Shown piece by piece: positions 49,347-62,412 of a stretch of DNA of 64,000 bases; the stretch's first letter is position 1; each line of letters starts with the position of its first letter. The DNA is from Mycolicibacterium fortuitum subsp. fortuitum (GTDB lineage Bacteria; Actinomycetota; Actinomycetes; Mycobacteriales; Mycobacteriaceae): NCBI RefSeq assembly GCF_022179545.1, contig NZ_AP025518.1, forward strand, positions 3,720,001 to 3,784,000, read 5' to 3'. Made by a program: the position numbers and the translations under genes. A model generated the notes under the pieces. The model saw only the letters and a program-made list of their open reading frames with translations, was not told the origin of the DNA and ran no database searches.

Positions 49347-50812
49347 GGCGAATCCGTCGAAGAACTGCCCGGCACACTGCGATTCGCCTTGATGCCGAGC
49401 TCCGTCACGATTTCCTTGCCCAGCATGGTGACATCACCGGCGCCCATGGTCAGCACCACGTCACCGGAGCGGGCCGCGGCCGCCACCGCAGCGGCGACCG
49501 CCGAGAAGTCGGGGACATAGGTGACCGCCGCGGTGACATGCTCGGCGACGGTGGCACCGCTGATGCCGGGCAGTGGTTGCTCGCGCGCGCCGTAGACGTC
49601 GAGCACGAAAACCTCATCCGCAGCGCTGAGGGCAGCACCGAACTCGGTCGCGAAAGTCGCTGTGCGCGAATACAAGTGCGGCTGGAACGCGACGATGACC
49701 CGACCACCGGTCTGATCGACCACCGTCCTGGCCGCCTCAAGGGTGGCGCGAACCTCGGTGGGATGGTGTGCATAGTCGTCGAAGACCCGGACTCCGGACA
49801 TCGAGCCGACCAGCTCGAAACGCCGCCGTACCCCCTCGAATCCGGCCAGGCCGTCGAGCACCGCCTCGGCCGGCGCACCGACTTCGATGGCGGCCAGCAG
49901 CGCGCCGAGCGCGTTGAGCGCCATGTGCCGGCCCGGCACCGCGAGCCGGATCGCGCGCGGATGCGGCTCGCCCGCGAGCTGGATGTGGGCCACTGCCCCG
50001 GTCCCCTGCTGTTCCCAGCTCAGCAGGGTGCCGGCCAGGTTGTCGGTGCCGTCCACGGGGACACTGCCGTACCGCAACACCCGGATGCCCAGCGAGTCGG
50101 TGTGTTCGGCGAGCGCGGCGGCCCCCGGATCATCGGTGCAGACCACGAGGGCTCCGCCCGGCGCAATGCGATCGACGAACGCGGAGAACACCGCGGTATA
50201 GGCCTGCTCACTGCCGAAGAAGTCCAGGTGGTCGGCCTCGATGTTGGTGACCACCGCGACATTCGGGGTGTACTCCAGCAGCGATCCGTCGCTCTCGTCG
50301 GCCTCGGCGACGAAACACTTTCCGCTGCCGTGGTGGGCATTGGTTCCCGCCTCGCCGAGCTCGCCCCCCACGGCGAACGACGGGTCGAAACCACTGTGCT
50401 GCAACGCCACGATGAGCATCGACGTCGTGGTGGTCTTACCGTGGGTCCCCGTCACCATCAGCGTGGTGTAACCGGCCATCAGTTTGGCCAGGACCACCGG
50501 GCGCAGGATGACCGGGATGCCACGCCGCCGGGCCTCGACCAGCTCCGGATTGGTCTTGGGGATCGCGGCGTGGGTGGTCACCACCGCAGTGGGCCCGCCC
50601 GGCAACAGGTCCAGCGACGACGCGTCATGGCCGATTCTGATCTCGGCACCGCGTGCCCGCAGCGCAACGACACCACGGGACTCTTTCGCATCCGACCCCG
50701 AAACCATGCCGCCACGGTCCAGCAGGATCCGGGCCACGCCCGACATCCCGGCGCCCCCGATCCCCACCATGTGCACCCGCTGCAGCTCAGCCGGAAGTGA
50801 ATTACCGTTCAC
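49343..50812 (-). CDS. murC: UDP-N-acetylmuramate-L-alanine ligase MurC
   Basis: Adds L-Ala to UDP-MurNAc, the first amino-acid step of the peptidoglycan stem, in the cytosol. The 489-aa Mur ligase has the N-terminal Rossmann [13 protein letters not shown] loop [11 protein letters not shown], carbamate/metal region EADESDGS with [10 protein letters not shown], the linker FEGVRRRFE and [10 protein letters not shown]. The GTG start shares 1 nt with the murG stop (TAGTG); the stop overlaps ftsQ. Confidence 0.97.
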   Translation of the reverse strand: MNGNSLPAELQRVHMVGIGGAGMSGVARILLDRGGMVSGSDAKESRGVVALRARGAEIRIGHDASSLDLLPGGPTAVVTTHAAIPKTNPELVEARRRGIPVILRPVVLAKLMAGYTTLMVTGTHGKTTTTSMLIVALQHSGFDPSFAVGGELGEAGTNAHHGSGKCFVAEADESDGSLLEYTPNVAVVTNIEADHLDFFGSEQAYTAVFSAFVDRIAPGGALVVCTDDPGAAALAEHTDSLGIRVLRYGSVPVDGTDNLAGTLLSWEQQGTGAVAHIQLAGEPHPRAIRLAVPGRHMALNALGALLAAIEVGAPAEAVLDGLAGFEGVRRRFELVGSMSGVRVFDDYAHHPTEVRATLEAARTVVDQTGGRVIVAFQPHLYSRTATFATEFGAALSAADEVFVLDVYGAREQPLPGISGATVAEHVTAAVTYVPDFSAVAAAVAAAARSGDVVLTMGAGDVTMLGKEIVTELGIKANRSVPGSSSTDSP

Positions 50813-51960
50813 TACAGCCTCTTTCGTTGAGCATGAGCCACATCCAGGGCGACCTGCGCCACCCGCCGAGCAGCGTCGGGATGGCCCGACAACGATGCAG
50901 CGGCCGTCATCGCGGCCAATCGGGAGTCATCGGTCATCAGTCCAGCGACCGTGTCCGCCACGAATCCACCGTCGAGTTGGGCATCGTCGACGATGATGCC
51001 GCCACCGGCAGAAACCACCGGCAGGGCATTGAGCCGCTGCTCACCGTTGCCGATCGGCAACGGGACATACACCGCCGGAAGTCCCACAGCGGTCACCTCG
51101 GCCACCGTCATCGCGCCCGACCGGCAGATCGCCAGATCGGCCGCGGCATAGGCCAGGTCCATCCGGTCCAGATAAGGCACCGCGACATACGGCGGCGCCC
51201 CTTCGGCAGCGGGCGGCAGGTCGAGGGTGTTCTTCGGCCCGTGCGCATGAAGTACCGAAATACCGGCAGCGCCAAGGGCTTCGGCGGCAGAGGACACTGC
51301 GCGGTTGAGCGACTGCGCCCCCTGGGAACCGCCGAACACCAACAGCACCTTGGCATCCGGCGCGAAACCGAAGAATGCCCTGGCCTCGGCCCGCAACGCC
51401 GCACGGTCCAACGACGTGATCGACGCGCGCACCGGCACCCCGACCACCTCGACCTTGCGCAGGCCGGGTTCGGGCACCGCCGAGAGCACCCGTCGAGCCG
51501 ACACCGCCCCGACCCGATTGGCCAGGCCGGCACTGGCGTTGGCCTCGTGGACCACCACCGGGACAGCGCGGCGGCGACCGCGCACGCCGAAGCCCCCGCG
51601 GGCGGCGAGATAGGCGGGCAACGCGACATAGCCGCCGAACCCGATCACCACATCGGCCTCCACGCCGGTCAGCACCGAGCGGGTCTGGCGGATGGCAGTC
51701 CGCACCCGCATCGGCAGCCGCACCAGATCGCCCGACGGCTTGCGCGGCAGCGGGACCGGTGTGATCAGCTCGAGGTCATAACCGCGCTGCGGCACCAACC
51801 GGGTTTCCAGACCGCGGGCGGTACCGAGGGCGGTGATCCGTACCTGCGGATCCAGCTCCCGCAGCGCATCGGCCACCGCCATTGCCGGTTCGACGTGACC
51901 TGCTGTGCCACCCCCGGCCAGAACGACGGAAATCACCCGATCGCCTCTACCCTCACTCAC
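50812..51960 (-). CDS. murG: Lipid II synthase MurG
   Basis: Membrane-associated GT28 glycosyltransferase that adds GlcNAc from UDP-GlcNAc to lipid I, making lipid II. The 382-aa protein has the N-terminal G-loop [14 protein letters not shown], the second loop [26 protein letters not shown] and the UDP-GlcNAc-binding C-domain with [10 protein letters not shown] and [11 protein letters not shown] plus [16 protein letters not shown] start is coupled to the ftsW stop (GTGA). Confidence 0.97.
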   Translation of the reverse strand: MSEGRGDRVISVVLAGGGTAGHVEPAMAVADALRELDPQVRITALGTARGLETRLVPQRGYDLELITPVPLPRKPSGDLVRLPMRVRTAIRQTRSVLTGVEADVVIGFGGYVALPAYLAARGGFGVRGRRRAVPVVVHEANASAGLANRVGAVSARRVLSAVPEPGLRKVEVVGVPVRASITSLDRAALRAEARAFFGFAPDAKVLLVFGGSQGAQSLNRAVSSAAEALGAAGISVLHAHGPKNTLDLPPAAEGAPPYVAVPYLDRMDLAYAAADLAICRSGAMTVAEVTAVGLPAVYVPLPIGNGEQRLNALPVVSAGGGIIVDDAQLDGGFVADTVAGLMTDDSRLAAMTAAASLSGHPDAARRVAQVALDVAHAQRKRL

Positions 51961-53618
51961 CCGTAACGCTGACCTTCCAAAGTCCGGGCCCGTCGACCCT
52001 GTTTCCGCTGGCCTGCACCATATCGGACCGAGGACCTTCCGCCCCCGGCCGGCTGCTGACCGGCAGAGCGACCGGACCGTCGGCCGGTCCGGTCCGTGCC
52101 ATGGGGCGTGCGACGCCTGGCCGCGGCCTGTCCCTGCTTGGACGCGCCCTGCCGGGATCCGGCCCGTCCGCTCGGTTTCTTTCCGGCCGTCGGCTTGGCA
52201 CCGGCCTTGCCTGCCGGCTTACCCGCCCCGCGGGCGGGCGACTTGCGGCGATCGTGGAGCCGGTTGCGAGCGACCTCGAGCCGGGTCGGCACGTAGGGCT
52301 CGGGCAGCGGCAGCCGCAGCAGCCGGTTCATCCGGTCATCGCGCCCGGCTCGCAGGGCCGCCACGGCCTCCGGCTCGTGCCGGGCCGCGTTGGTCACCAG
52401 ACCCATCATCAGAAGCGTGGTGGCCTGCGACGACCCACCGGCCGAGATCAGCGGCAGCTGCAGTCCGGTGACCGGCAGCAGACCCACCACGTACCCGACG
52501 TTGATGAACATCTGGCCGACCACCCACAGCGTGGTGGTGGCCGTGAGCAGACGCAGGAACGGATCGGCCGAACGCCGGGCGATGCGCATCCCGGTATAGG
52601 CGAACAGCCCGAACAGGCCCAGCAGGCCGAGTGCGCCGACGAAGCCGAGCTCCTCACCGATGATGGCGAAGATGAAGTCGTTGTGGGCGTTGGGCAGATA
52701 GTTCCACTTCGCCGTGCCCTGCCCCAGCCCGTCGCCGAAGATTCCGCCGTTGGCCAGGGCGAACCGGGCCTGCCTCGACTGATAACCGATGCCCTGTCCG
52801 TCGGCGGTCGGGTCGAGCCAGGACTGCACCCGGTCGGACCGGTAGCCCGCGGAGACCGCCAGCACCGCCGCCGCCAGCACGGCGGCCACCAGCGAGGAGA
52901 GGAACACCCGCAGCGGCAGACCCGCATACCAGAGCAGGCCGAGCAGGATGATGCTCAGCGAGACGGTCTGGCCGAGGTCGGGCTGGGCGACGATCAGCGC
53001 CAGGGCGATCACCGCGGCCGGCACCAGCGGGATCAGCATCTCGCGCAACGAGGCCCGCTCCATGCGCCGGGCCGCCAGCAGGTGCGCACCCCAGATGGCG
53101 AAGGCGATCTTGGCCAGCTCCGAGGGCTGCATCGAGAACCCGGCGACCACGAACCAACCGCGAGAACCGTTGGCCACCTTGCCGATTCCCGGAATGAGCA
53201 CCAGGATCAACAGCAGAATGGTGAAGGCGAATCCGGGGAAGGCCAAGCGGCGCAGGGTGCGCACCGGCATCCGCAGGGCCAAGTAGAACGCGACCAACCC
53301 GACGCCTGTCCACATCACCTGACGGCCGAATACCGCCCAGGGCGATCCGTCGAAGTCGTACGAATACACACCCGATGCCGAGAGCACCATGATCAGGCCG
53401 AGCGTGGTGAGCAGCGCGGTGACCGCGATGATCAGGTGGAACGAAGTCATCGGACGGCCCAGCCACGCACCGAAGCGGGTGCGTGGGGCGGTCGATCCAG
53501 CCGCGTTCGAGGAGGGTGCGGCCTCGGACGCCCCCTCCGTGGAGCCTGCGGCCGAATCGGCGGTTTCGCCGGTTGCGTCACCGTCACGGCGGCGCAACCT
53601 GGCCAGGATGCCGGCCAC
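51957..53618 (-). CDS. ftsW: Septal SEDS glycosyltransferase FtsW with long basic tail
   Basis: Polymerises lipid II at the septum together with PbpB. The 553-aa protein has about ten TM helices in residues 60-420. The SEDS motifs are present, including the essential Asp in [17 protein letters not shown], the [30 protein letters not shown] extracellular loop and [11 protein letters not shown] cytosolic Lys/Arg/Gly-rich C-terminal tail of roughly 110 residues follows, a mycobacterial feature through which FtsW contacts FtsZ. A charged N-terminal extension of 50 residues is also present. GTG start, 5 nt after murD. Confidence 0.96.
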   Translation of the reverse strand: MAGILARLRRRDGDATGETADSAAGSTEGASEAAPSSNAAGSTAPRTRFGAWLGRPMTSFHLIIAVTALLTTLGLIMVLSASGVYSYDFDGSPWAVFGRQVMWTGVGLVAFYLALRMPVRTLRRLAFPGFAFTILLLILVLIPGIGKVANGSRGWFVVAGFSMQPSELAKIAFAIWGAHLLAARRMERASLREMLIPLVPAAVIALALIVAQPDLGQTVSLSIILLGLLWYAGLPLRVFLSSLVAAVLAAAVLAVSAGYRSDRVQSWLDPTADGQGIGYQSRQARFALANGGIFGDGLGQGTAKWNYLPNAHNDFIFAIIGEELGFVGALGLLGLFGLFAYTGMRIARRSADPFLRLLTATTTLWVVGQMFINVGYVVGLLPVTGLQLPLISAGGSSQATTLLMMGLVTNAARHEPEAVAALRAGRDDRMNRLLRLPLPEPYVPTRLEVARNRLHDRRKSPARGAGKPAGKAGAKPTAGKKPSGRAGSRQGASKQGQAAARRRTPHGTDRTGRRSGRSAGQQPAGGGRSSVRYGAGQRKQGRRARTLEGQRYG

Positions 53619-53623
53619 CCCGC

Positions 53624-55108
53624 CTACCCGATCGCGGCGCGGACGGCGCCGGCGAACGCATCGCCACGCTGGCCGTAGCCGCTGAACTGATCGAAGGACG
53701 CGCCTGCCGGGGCCAGCAACACGGTGTCACCCGCGCCGGCCAGCCCGCGGGCGACGTCGACGACCGCCGCCATGATCGCGTCGGAGACCGAGCGGTCCCC
53801 CACATCAATCACACGAGTCACATGATCACCAATAGACTCATTTGTCTCAAGCACCCCAGAATCCTCCCCCGCCACAACCTCGACGACGGGGACATCCGGG
53901 GCGTGTCGCGATAACGCATCGGCAACCATCTGCCGATCGCGCCCGATCAGCACCACAGCAACCAGGCGATTCGCCACGTGACGCACCAAATCGTCGACGG
54001 AGGCGCCCTTCAGCAATCCCCCGGCGATCCAGATCACCCGCTCGAACGCGGTGATCGAAGCCTGCGCGGCATGAGGATTGGTGGCCTTGGAATCGTCGAC
54101 ATAGCGCACACCGTCGGCCTCCCCGACCAGCTCGGCCCGGTGCCTGCCGACCTGAAACGACGCCAACGCCCGCGCGATCGCGCCGGGACCGACTCCGACG
54201 GCACGGGCCAGGGCGGCGGCCGCCAGGGCGTCGAGCACCCCGACCGGACCGGCCACGCTGATGGTGGCGGTATCGGCCAACTCGACCCCGTCGCCGAACG
54301 CACGGTCTACGAGCTTGCCGGCGCGCACGCCGAGCTCACCCTTCCCGGGTTCCCCCAGCCTGAAGCCGATCCGCACCGGCGCGTCCGCAGTCGTCAGCAG
54401 ACCGGCGGCCACCGGATCGTCGAGCCCCACCACTGCCACCCGACCGGCCAGCGCCCTGGCCTTGTCGGCGGCATAGCCGGCCATCGACCCGTGCCAGTCC
54501 AAGTGGTCTTCGGCGATGTTGAGCACCACACCGGCCTCGGGACGCAACGAGGGCGCCCAATGCAGCTGGAAGCTGGACAGCTCGACCGCCAACATCTCCG
54601 CGGGCTGGTCGAGCACCGCCAGCACGGGGTCACCGATGTTGCCGCACAACAGGCTTCGCCGTCCGTCCGCCAGCAGCATGTCGTGCAGCATCGAAGTGGT
54701 CGTGGTCTTGCCGTTGGTGCCGGTGACCACCAGCCACCGCCGGGGAGGTCCGTACCGGCCCGCCGCATCCAGCCGCCAGGCCAGCTCCACATCACCCCAG
54801 ATCGGCACCCCGGCGCCCGCCGCGGCGGCCAGCACCGGCGCCGTGGGCGGGAAACCCGGGCTCGTCACCACCAATGCATAGTCGGAGATACCGGCGATGG
54901 CCGAAGCCGGATCGATCACGGCGGTGCCCTGCTCGGCGAGGGCACGCAGCGCCTCGGCATTGTCGTCGCACAGCGTGGCCGCCACCTGGAGCGGTTCCAG
55001 AGCCGCGAGCACGGCACGTCCGGTCACCCCCGCACCGGTCACCAACACCGGGGCACCCGGGGTCAGCAGCGAGAGCAGCCCCTGGTCGTCTCCCACCGGG
55101 CCGCCCAC
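53624..55108 (-). CDS. murD: UDP-N-acetylmuramoyl-L-alanine-D-glutamate ligase MurD
   Basis: Adds D-Glu to UDP-MurNAc-L-Ala. The roughly 494-aa Mur ligase shows the N-terminal [20 protein letters not shown] loop [21 protein letters not shown] with [11 protein letters not shown], the [12 protein letters not shown] linker and C-terminal DSKATNPHA and [12 protein letters not shown]. The start is uncertain: GTG 55108 directly after the mraY stop, or GTG 55096. The longer frame lies inside mraY. Cytosolic, part of the coupled dcw operon. Confidence 0.96.
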   Translation of the reverse strand: MGGPVGDDQGLLSLLTPGAPVLVTGAGVTGRAVLAALEPLQVAATLCDDNAEALRALAEQGTAVIDPASAIAGISDYALVVTSPGFPPTAPVLAAAAGAGVPIWGDVELAWRLDAAGRYGPPRRWLVVTGTNGKTTTTSMLHDMLLADGRRSLLCGNIGDPVLAVLDQPAEMLAVELSSFQLHWAPSLRPEAGVVLNIAEDHLDWHGSMAGYAADKARALAGRVAVVGLDDPVAAGLLTTADAPVRIGFRLGEPGKGELGVRAGKLVDRAFGDGVELADTATISVAGPVGVLDALAAAALARAVGVGPGAIARALASFQVGRHRAELVGEADGVRYVDDSKATNPHAAQASITAFERVIWIAGGLLKGASVDDLVRHVANRLVAVVLIGRDRQMVADALSRHAPDVPVVEVVAGEDSGVLETNESIGDHVTRVIDVGDRSVSDAIMAAVVDVARGLAGAGDTVLLAPAGASFDQFSGYGQRGDAFAGAVRAAIG

Positions 55109-55109
55109 G

Positions 55110-56189
55110 TCAGGCCCCGACTGCGGTGAGCCACTCGCTGTAGAACAGGGCCACACCCAGCCCACAGGCGATCGCCGTCAGCAGCCAGAACCTGATGATC
55201 ACCGTGGTCTCCGCCCAACCCACCAACTCGAAGTGGTGATGGAACGGCGCCATCCGGAACACGCGGCGGCCCGTCGTGCGGAACGCGAGGATCTGCACCA
55301 CCACCGAGGTCACCTCGGCCACGAACAGCGCGCCCAGAACGACCGCGAGGATCTCGGTACGGCTGGTCACCGACAGGCCGGCGATGATGCCACCCAGGGC
55401 CAGTGAGCCGGTGTCGCCCATGAAGATCTTGGCCGGCGCGGCGTTCCACCACAGGAATCCGATGCAGGCGCCCGCGGTGGCTGCCGCGATGATCGCCAGA
55501 TCGAGCGGATCGCGCACGTTGTAGCAGCCCAGGCCCGGCGCGGTGGCGCAGGCGTTGCGGTACTGCCAGAACGTGATCAGGACGTAGGCCGCGGTCACCA
55601 TCGCCATCGCGCCGGCCGCCAACCCGTCCAGCCCGTCGGTGAAATTCACGGCATTGGACCAGGCACTGACGACCACGACGCAGAACAACACGAAAACCCA
55701 GCCCGCCAACGTCACCGTGGCGATCTCGCGAACATAGGACAGCTCCGGGCTGCCCGGGGTCAGCCCGTCGCCATTGCGGAACTGCAGTGCCAGCACACCG
55801 AACAGCACCGCTGCCGTCAGCTGGCCGACGGTCTTGGCGGTCTTGTTCAGACCCAGATTGCGCGAGCGCCGGAGCTTGATCAGGTCATCGATGAAACCGA
55901 CCAGGCCGAGCATCGTGGCCAGACCCAGTACCAGCAGGCCCGACGCCGACGGGCCGTCACCGCCCAACGCGACCCCGACCAGATGCGTGCCCAGATAGCC
56001 CGCCCAGATGCCGGCCACGATGGCCACGCCGCCCATCGACGGGGTGCCACGCTTCTTGGCGTGACTGGCCGGGCCGTCCTCACGGATCTCATGACCCAGC
56101 CCGCGTTTGGTGAACAGCCGGATCAACGCGGGTGTCAGCAGGATCGACACCGTCAGTGCGATACCGACGGCGATCAGGATGAGCTTCAT
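55110..56189 (-). CDS. mraY: Phospho-MurNAc-pentapeptide transferase MraY (MurX)
   Basis: Integral membrane enzyme joining UDP-MurNAc-pentapeptide to decaprenyl/undecaprenyl phosphate, producing lipid I. The 359-aa protein has about ten TM helices. Motifs are [16 protein letters not shown] (metal-binding Asp pair), [22 protein letters not shown] and [15 protein letters not shown] start coupled to the murF stop (ATGA). It is the target of nucleoside inhibitors in this family. Confidence 0.97.
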   Translation of the reverse strand: MKLILIAVGIALTVSILLTPALIRLFTKRGLGHEIREDGPASHAKKRGTPSMGGVAIVAGIWAGYLGTHLVGVALGGDGPSASGLLVLGLATMLGLVGFIDDLIKLRRSRNLGLNKTAKTVGQLTAAVLFGVLALQFRNGDGLTPGSPELSYVREIATVTLAGWVFVLFCVVVVSAWSNAVNFTDGLDGLAAGAMAMVTAAYVLITFWQYRNACATAPGLGCYNVRDPLDLAIIAAATAGACIGFLWWNAAPAKIFMGDTGSLALGGIIAGLSVTSRTEILAVVLGALFVAEVTSVVVQILAFRTTGRRVFRMAPFHHHFELVGWAETTVIIRFWLLTAIACGLGVALFYSEWLTAVGA

Positions 56190-57739
56190 CGGTCGGCGTT
56201 CCCCATCTCCGTCGGAGACGGCGATCCGGCGTCAGCGGCGGTCAGGGCATCGGCCAGTGCACCCAGCCCCACCGAGTTGGACGCCTTCACCAGCACCACG
56301 TCCCCCGGCTGCAGCTCAGCCCGCAGCAGAGCCAGCGCAGCATCGGCATCATCGACCATCGTGGACTCAGACCCCCACGAACCCTCCATCACCGCGCCGT
56401 GGTGCATGGCGTTCATAGTCCTCCCGGTTCCGACGACGATTAACCGAGACACATCTAAGCGCACGGCGAACCGTCCGATCGCGTCGTGCTCGGTAATGGC
56501 GTCGTCCCCGAGTTCGGCCATCTCACCCAACACCGCCCAGCTGCGCCGCTTTCCGCGCAGGTCACCGCCACTCTCGCGGGCCATCCAGGCCAGTGCCTTG
56601 AGCCCCGCCCGCATCGAATCGGGATTGGCGTTGTAGGCGTCGTTGATCACCGTCACACCGTCGGCACGGGTCGCGACCTGCATCCGGTTCCGCGAGACCG
56701 GGCCTGCGCCTGCCAACGCCGTGGCCACCTGCTCCAGGCCGGCGCCGCACTGCAGCGCGACCGCAGCCGCGCACAACGCATTGCCCACCTGGTGGTCGCC
56801 GTGCACCGCGAGCGCCACCTCTGTTTCCCGGCCGGCCGAGCCGCTACCCGCGTGCAATGTGAACCGCGGCCGGGCCAGCTCGTCGAGAGCGACCGGGCCT
56901 GCCCACACGTCGACCTCGGAGCCGGGCTCGCGCGAGACCCGCACCACGCGGGCTTCGGTGACCTCGGCCATCGCCGCCACGGCGCTGTCATCGACGTTGA
57001 GGATCACCACGCCGGACGCCGGAACCGCTTGCGGCAGTTCGGCTTTGGTCTTCGCGATGGCCTCGCGCGAACCGAATTCCCCGAGGTGGGCGGTGCCGAC
57101 GTTGAGCACCACGGCGATCTGCGGCGGTGCGATCGCCGCCAGCGCGGCGATATTGCCCGGGTGCCGCGCCGACATCTCCAGGATCAGGTAATCGGTCTCA
57201 GGCGTCGCGCGCAGCACCGTCCACGGGTGCCCGAGCTCATTGTTGAACGAGCCGGGCGGTGCGATCACCTGCCCCAGCGGCTCGAGCACCGCGGCCAGCA
57301 GATCCTTGGTCGAGGTCTTGCCCGAGGAACCCGTCACGCCGATGATCGTCAGCCCACCGGCGACGAGTTCGGCGGCCACTGCCGCGGCGAGCTTGGCCAA
57401 CGCGGCCAGCACCGCCGCACCGGAACCGTCGGTGTCGAACTCCAGAGCGCCAGAAGCAGCGTCAGCCGCGCCCGGTTCGGGCTTGACGATGACGGCCGGC
57501 ACCCCGACGGGGCGCGCGGCCAGCACGACGGCCGCCCCGCACGCCACTGCCGCCGCCGCGAAGTCATGCCCGTCGGCTCGAGCACCCGGCAGTGCCAGGA
57601 ACACCCCACCGGGCCCGACCGCGCGGGAATCGAACTCGACGGTGCCGGTGACGGTGGTGGCCGCAGCCTCTTCGGGGGTGATGTCGGCCAACTCGCCGCC
57701 GACGATCTCGGCGATCCTGGCGATCGTCATCTCGATCAC
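56186..57739 (-). CDS. murF: UDP-MurNAc-tripeptide-D-alanyl-D-alanine ligase MurF
   Basis: Adds D-Ala-D-Ala to complete the pentapeptide precursor. The 517-aa protein opens [10 protein letters not shown] and has [22 protein letters not shown] loop [33 protein letters not shown] and [12 protein letters not shown] with the [11 protein letters not shown] motif. A GTG start at 57739 overlaps the murE stop; ATG 57730 three codons in is an alternative, but the first matches M. tuberculosis. The end overlaps mraY. Confidence 0.97.
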   Translation of the reverse strand: MIEMTIARIAEIVGGELADITPEEAAATTVTGTVEFDSRAVGPGGVFLALPGARADGHDFAAAAVACGAAVVLAARPVGVPAVIVKPEPGAADAASGALEFDTDGSGAAVLAALAKLAAAVAAELVAGGLTIIGVTGSSGKTSTKDLLAAVLEPLGQVIAPPGSFNNELGHPWTVLRATPETDYLILEMSARHPGNIAALAAIAPPQIAVVLNVGTAHLGEFGSREAIAKTKAELPQAVPASGVVILNVDDSAVAAMAEVTEARVVRVSREPGSEVDVWAGPVALDELARPRFTLHAGSGSAGRETEVALAVHGDHQVGNALCAAAVALQCGAGLEQVATALAGAGPVSRNRMQVATRADGVTVINDAYNANPDSMRAGLKALAWMARESGGDLRGKRRSWAVLGEMAELGDDAITEHDAIGRFAVRLDVSRLIVVGTGRTMNAMHHGAVMEGSWGSESTMVDDADAALALLRAELQPGDVVLVKASNSVGLGALADALTAADAGSPSPTEMGNADR

Positions 57740-59277
57740 TTGCCCGGCTCCCCTTCCCTGAGTGCCTCCAATGCGGCCGCCAGCTCGTCACGGTCGTCGA
57801 ACGGCCGGGTGTGACCGCCCCCGGTCTGGCCGCTCTCGTGTCCTTTGCCCGCGATCAGCACGATGTCGCCCGGCCCGGCCCACGCCACCGCGCGGTCGAT
57901 CGCCGCTCGCCGGTCGGCGACCTCCACGACCTCGGCAGCCGTGTCCGCCTCGGCGGCCCCGGCCATGATCGCCGCCCGGATCAGAGCCGGATCCTCGTCG
58001 CGGGGATTGTCATCGGTGACGACGACGAGGTCGGCCAGCTCGGCCGCGACCCGGCCCATCGGCGCGCGCTTGCCGGTATCCCGATTGCCGCCCGCACCGA
58101 ACACCACGGCGATGCGGCCCGGCCCCGACGCCCGCAGCGTCTCCAGGACCGCCTGCAGAGCACCCGGCTTGTGCGCGTAGTCGACCAGTGCCAGGAACTG
58201 CTGGCCTCGGTCGATCGGCTGCAACCGGCCCGGGACCGTCGCCACGCGCAGGCCCGGAGCGGCCTCCTCTGGCGACACTCCGGCCCCGGCCAGCAGTGCG
58301 AGCGCCAGCGCCGCGTTGGCCACGTTGTAGGCACCGGTCAGCCCGATCTGGATCTCGTGGGCCACCCCGGCCGGGTCGACGAGGGTGAACTCCTGGGACC
58401 CGACGCCGACCGGCCTCACCTCGCGCACCCGCCAGTCCGCGGGCGCCCCGGCGGCACTGACCGTCGTCGCCTTCTCCGCCCGGCCGGCCATGGCCACTCC
58501 CGCATCGTCGTCGACGCAGACCACCGCGGCTGCGGCATGGTTGCGCGACGCGGGATCGAAGAGTCCGGCCTTGGCCTCGAAGTAGTCCTGCATCGTCGGA
58601 TGGAAATCCAGGTGGTCGCGCGACAGATTGGTGAACCCGCCGAGCGCGAACACGATCCCGTCGACACGTCCCAGTGTCAGCGCATGGCTCGACACCTCCA
58701 TCACCACGGTGTCGACGCCGCTCTCGACCATCACGGCGAGTAATGCCTGCAGGTCCGGTGCCTCCGGTGTGGTCAGCGCACTGGGCAGATCGCGCCCGGC
58801 GATGCGCACACCCACCGTGCCGATCAGACCCGCCACCCGTCCGGCGGCACGCAGCCCGGCCTCTGCCAGATACGTCGTGGTGGTCTTGCCCGAGGTTCCG
58901 GTCACCCCGATGACCGTCAGCCGCTCAGACGGACGTCCGTACACCTCGGCCGCCACCTCACCGAGGACCGTGCGAGGGTCAGGGTGGCTCAGGACCGGGA
59001 CGTCGAGCCCGGCCAGATCGGCCGCACCGACGGCGTCGGTGAGCACCGCCACGGCGCCGGCGGCGACCGCGTCGGCCGCATAACGCGCGCCGTGAACCGC
59101 CGCCCCCGGCAGAGCGGCGAACAGATCTCCTGGCTGTGCGTCCTGGCCGCGCAGGGTCACCCCCGTGACCAGAACTTCCGGCAGAGGTTCTCCGGTGGCG
59201 GACACCGCATGGACCTGTTCGGCGAGCGGCACGAGGTATTGGCCGGCGGGACGGCTGGGACGCAGCTTCATGGCCAT
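57736..59277 (-). CDS. murE: UDP-MurNAc-tripeptide synthetase MurE (meso-DAP-adding)
   Basis: Adds meso-diaminopimelate to UDP-MurNAc-L-Ala-D-Glu. About 513 aa with the ATP loop [44 protein letters not shown] and the DNPRDEDP motif, the DNPR signature of meso-DAP rather than Lys specificity. N-terminal two residues (MAMKLRPS) allow a start at 59277 or 59271. A 52-bp gap separates it from pbpB, the point where M. tuberculosis carries additional genes. Confidence 0.97.
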   Translation of the reverse strand: MAMKLRPSRPAGQYLVPLAEQVHAVSATGEPLPEVLVTGVTLRGQDAQPGDLFAALPGAAVHGARYAADAVAAGAVAVLTDAVGAADLAGLDVPVLSHPDPRTVLGEVAAEVYGRPSERLTVIGVTGTSGKTTTTYLAEAGLRAAGRVAGLIGTVGVRIAGRDLPSALTTPEAPDLQALLAVMVESGVDTVVMEVSSHALTLGRVDGIVFALGGFTNLSRDHLDFHPTMQDYFEAKAGLFDPASRNHAAAAVVCVDDDAGVAMAGRAEKATTVSAAGAPADWRVREVRPVGVGSQEFTLVDPAGVAHEIQIGLTGAYNVANAALALALLAGAGVSPEEAAPGLRVATVPGRLQPIDRGQQFLALVDYAHKPGALQAVLETLRASGPGRIAVVFGAGGNRDTGKRAPMGRVAAELADLVVVTDDNPRDEDPALIRAAIMAGAAEADTAAEVVEVADRRAAIDRAVAWAGPGDIVLIAGKGHESGQTGGGHTRPFDDRDELAAALEALREGEPGK

Positions 59278-59329
59278 GCCACAGTACCCATTTGCGGTCT
59301 GCCGACCGCACCACCCACGACTATCGCGG

Positions 59330-61258
59330 TCAGGTCGCCTGCAGGGTCAATCGCGGCCCGGGATCGGCCGACAGCGGAACGTTGTGGCGCTGAAGCAGCC
59401 ACGAGGCGATGTTGTGGAAAAGCGGAGCCGCCGAAGAACCGGGAGAGCCGTCCGCGGCCCGGTGCGGCGCGTCCATCATGATGCCAACGACGTAGCGCGG
59501 ATCGTCCGCCGGCGCCATGCCGGCGAAGGTGATCCAGTAGACGTCGTTGTAGTAGCAGCCGCACGCCGGGTTGATCTGCTGCGCCGTGCCGGTCTTGCCT
59601 GCGATCTGATAGCCCTCGACCGCGGCCTGCGGGCCGGTGCCCTGCTGTGCACCCATCGGATCGCGCTGCACGATGGCGCGGAACATGTTGCGCACCGTAC
59701 GGGCGGTCTCCGGTGTCACGACGCGAACGCCTTCGGGCCGTGGTTCGTCGGTCCGGGTGCCATCCGGGGAAATCGTGGACTTGATGATCCGCGGCGGTAT
59801 CCGTACCCCGTCGTTGGCGATGGTCTGGTACATCGCGGTCATCTGCAGCAGCGTCATCGAAAGACCCTGTCCGATGGGCAGGTTGGAGAAGGAGCTCCCC
59901 GACCACTGGTCGATCGGCGGGACCAGACCGGAGCTCTCGCCCGGCAGGCCGACACCGGTGCGTTGGCCGAGGCCGAACTTGCGCACCATGTCGTAGAACC
60001 GATCGGGTCCGATCCGCTGGGCCAACATCAGGGTGCCGACGTTGGACGACTTCCCGAAGACCCCGGTGGTGGTGTACGGCATCACCCCGTGGCTCCAGGC
60101 GTCGCCGACGGTGACCCCACCCATGTTGATCGAACCAGGGACCTGCAGCACCTCCTCCGGATTGGTCAGGCCCAGTTCGATGGCCGTGGCGGCGGTGATG
60201 ATCTTGTTCACCGAGCCGGGTTCGAACGGCGAGGACACCGGAAGGTTGCCCATCTGCCGGCTCTCCTGCCGGCCCAGGTCCTGGCTCGGGTCGAACGTGT
60301 TGTCGTTCGACATCGCAAGTACCTCACCGGTTTTCGCGTCGAGCACGACGGCCGAGACGTTCTTGGCGCCCGAGGCGTCCTTGGCCTGCTGCACCTGCTG
60401 CTGGACGTAGTACTGGATGTCGTCGTCAAGGGTCAGCTGCACCGTTGATCCGTTGACCGCGTCGTGCCGGTTGCGATAGCTGCCCGGGATCACCACACCG
60501 TCAGAACCGCGGTCATAGGTCACCGAACCATCGGAGCCGGCCAGCACCGCGTCGAGCGAATCCTCAAGTCCCAGTAGGCCGTGGCCGTCCCAGTCGATGC
60601 CGCCGACGATGTTGGCCGCCAGCGAGCCGCCGGGATACTGGCGCAGATCCTGACGTTCCGAACCCACTTCGGGGAACTTGTCCATGATCGCCGTGGCGAT
60701 CGCCGGATCCACCGCACGGGCCAGGTAGACGAAAGTCTCGTTGCTCCTGAGCTTCTTGAGCACGGTCTTGGCGTCCGGCCGATTGTCCAGCCGGGTGGCG
60801 ATCTCCTTGGCGATGTCCTGCAGCCTGCGGTCCGGATCCGGTGCCTCACCGGATTTGGCCTTGGCCTCGGCGAGTTGCTTGCGGACCCGGACGGGCTGGA
60901 ACGTCAGCGCCCTGGCCTCGATGGTGAAGGCCAGCTTGTCGTCGTTACGGTCGACGATGCTGCCCCGCATCGCCGGGGTCACGTCGGTGACCTTGAGCTG
61001 GCTGGCCGCCTCGGCGCGCAGGCCGGCGGCCCGCGGCACCTGGAGGCTGAACAGTTGCGCGGCCGCGATCACCAGCACGGCGAGCATGACCACGTTGCCC
61101 GCGCGGTGCCGGAACACGAAAGACGAGCTCCGCAAACCCGTTTGGGGCGCAGCGACCCGGGTGCGCCGGGCCCCGGCCTCGTGCCCGGGTGCGGAAGCGG
61201 CCTTCACGGTGCGTCGCGGTGTCGGCGACTGACCCTTGCGGCCCGGACGCCGACTCAT
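59330..61258 (-). CDS. pbpB: Septal transpeptidase PbpB (FtsI, class B PBP)
   Basis: Cross-links septal peptidoglycan with FtsW. The 642-aa protein has a basic cytosolic N-terminus, one TM helix (about 54-73), a pedestal dimerisation domain with [10 protein letters not shown], and a transpeptidase domain. Catalytic motifs are SxxK in PGSVNK (Ser near 349), SSN in GKSSNVGT and KTG in AGKTGTAQQ. An ATG start is coupled to the upstream ftsL-like stop (ATGA). Two Cys near NPACGCYY could form a disulfide outside. Confidence 0.97.
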   Translation of the reverse strand: MSRRPGRKGQSPTPRRTVKAASAPGHEAGARRTRVAAPQTGLRSSSFVFRHRAGNVVMLAVLVIAAAQLFSLQVPRAAGLRAEAASQLKVTDVTPAMRGSIVDRNDDKLAFTIEARALTFQPVRVRKQLAEAKAKSGEAPDPDRRLQDIAKEIATRLDNRPDAKTVLKKLRSNETFVYLARAVDPAIATAIMDKFPEVGSERQDLRQYPGGSLAANIVGGIDWDGHGLLGLEDSLDAVLAGSDGSVTYDRGSDGVVIPGSYRNRHDAVNGSTVQLTLDDDIQYYVQQQVQQAKDASGAKNVSAVVLDAKTGEVLAMSNDNTFDPSQDLGRQESRQMGNLPVSSPFEPGSVNKIITAATAIELGLTNPEEVLQVPGSINMGGVTVGDAWSHGVMPYTTTGVFGKSSNVGTLMLAQRIGPDRFYDMVRKFGLGQRTGVGLPGESSGLVPPIDQWSGSSFSNLPIGQGLSMTLLQMTAMYQTIANDGVRIPPRIIKSTISPDGTRTDEPRPEGVRVVTPETARTVRNMFRAIVQRDPMGAQQGTGPQAAVEGYQIAGKTGTAQQINPACGCYYNDVYWITFAGMAPADDPRYVVGIMMDAPHRAADGSPGSSAAPLFHNIASWLLQRHNVPLSADPGPRLTLQAT

Positions 61259-62412
61259 ACGCCCGGCGCCTGGGCGTTCGCGGCGAGCGCCGGGACATGT
61301 GCCGCCGGGGCCACCGGCGGGCTGAACTGTTCCAGCGGGGTGACCGGTCCGGGAGCCGCGGGCGCCGGAGCCGCCAGCACCTGCGCGGCAGGTGCCGGCG
61401 CGACCGGCGCGGGCTGCACCGGTCCGGGTGCCGTCGGCACACCGGCCGCGGGGACATGCGTCGGATCCGTGACCTGTTGCGGAGCGGGCTGCGCGAGGTC
61501 CGCCGGTGCAGGGGCTGCCGGCGCCGCGAGCACTTCAGGTGCCGGCGCGGCCGGACCCGGCAGGACCGGTCCGGGCACCGGCGGGAGAGCACCCGGCACC
61601 CCATGCGGCGCGTCGGGCTGCGGCACCGGGATTCCGGGAAGCGCAAGAGAACCCGGGCGCGGCGAACGCACCGTCAGTTCACGCGGGTCGACCACCCGCG
61701 GTGCCGGGGGCGCAGGCGGGGCCGGCGGCGCCTCTTCCGGCAGCGGCGTGTTCAACGGCGGCGGAGGTACCCCCTCGGCGGGCTTGGGAGTGCCGACCAC
61801 GGTCCAGTTGCCGGTGGCATCCTGCACCAGGTGTGCGGTGTCGCGCGACGGGATCATGCCCAGGTTGCGGGCGGACTCGGCCAGCGCCGGGGCGGCCTGC
61901 GCCTCCAGCACATCCCGTTCCAGCGCCTCTTTCTGTTGCAGCAGACCCTGATTGATCTGGCGGGCATGACCCAACTGATAGGACCGCTCGGCCGAACCGG
62001 TGGACAGCCACAGGGTGACCGCGAGCCCCACGCCCAGTGCTGCGATCACGAGCACGACGAACGGGACACGGGAGATCAGGACACGCGGATTGAGCTCGAC
62101 CGAGGCCAGCCGGACCAGCAGGCGCTCCCGCAGCCGGACCCGCAGTGGTGGACGGACGACCTTGGGAGCCTTCGCCTTTCGCGCCTTCGCTCGGGCCTTC
62201 GCCTGGCTGGCACTCTTGGGGCGGGCCGGGCGGGTACCCGGCCGCTGAACCGGGCCGGCATTCGGGGCCGTACGCGTGGGCCGTTGTTCGGCACCCGGCC
62301 GCCGTTTGCGCGGCTGAGCCTGCTCGGCACGCCTCCCGCCACCGCGTGCGGGTTGACGTACCGGACGCCTGCGGTCTGTCTCACGCAGCTGTTCGGGTCG
62401 CTTCACCTTCAT
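61255..62412 (-). CDS. ftsL: FtsL-like bitopic divisome protein with Pro/Ala-rich tail
   Basis: A 385-aa protein in the ftsL position. A very basic N-terminal region (1-110) leads to one TM helix (about 116-137, [25 protein letters not shown]). A short coiled coil ([26 protein letters not shown], about 145-170) and the ARNLGMIPS motif, typical of FtsL/DivIC-type proteins, follow. About 190 residues of Pro/Ala/Val-rich, probably disordered sequence form the extracytoplasmic end. M. smegmatis homologues have been treated as FtsL, as I recall; symbol assigned by position and topology. ATGA couplings exist at both ends. Confidence 0.82.
   Translation of the reverse strand: MKVKRPEQLRETDRRRPVRQPARGGGRRAEQAQPRKRRPGAEQRPTRTAPNAGPVQRPGTRPARPKSASQAKARAKARKAKAPKVVRPPLRVRLRERLLVRLASVELNPRVLISRVPFVVLVIAALGVGLAVTLWLSTGSAERSYQLGHARQINQGLLQQKEALERDVLEAQAAPALAESARNLGMIPSRDTAHLVQDATGNWTVVGTPKPAEGVPPPPLNTPLPEEAPPAPPAPPAPRVVDPRELTVRSPRPGSLALPGIPVPQPDAPHGVPGALPPVPGPVLPGPAAPAPEVLAAPAAPAPADLAQPAPQQVTDPTHVPAAGVPTAPGPVQPAPVAPAPAAQVLAAPAPAAPGPVTPLEQFSPPVAPAAHVPALAANAQAPGV

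Noticed and set aside
49139..50800. Plus-strand open frames of 400-600 codons opposite ftsQ, murC, murG and ftsW
   Set aside because: Shadows of GC-rich genes on the opposite strand; repeated His/Arg/Asp-rich sequence with no motif or ribosome site.
61261..61800. Repeat-like Pro/Ala coding tract in the ftsL-like gene as a DNA minisatellite
   Set aside because: The repetition is at amino-acid composition level (Pro, Ala, Val); no exact tandem unit could be defined in the bases.
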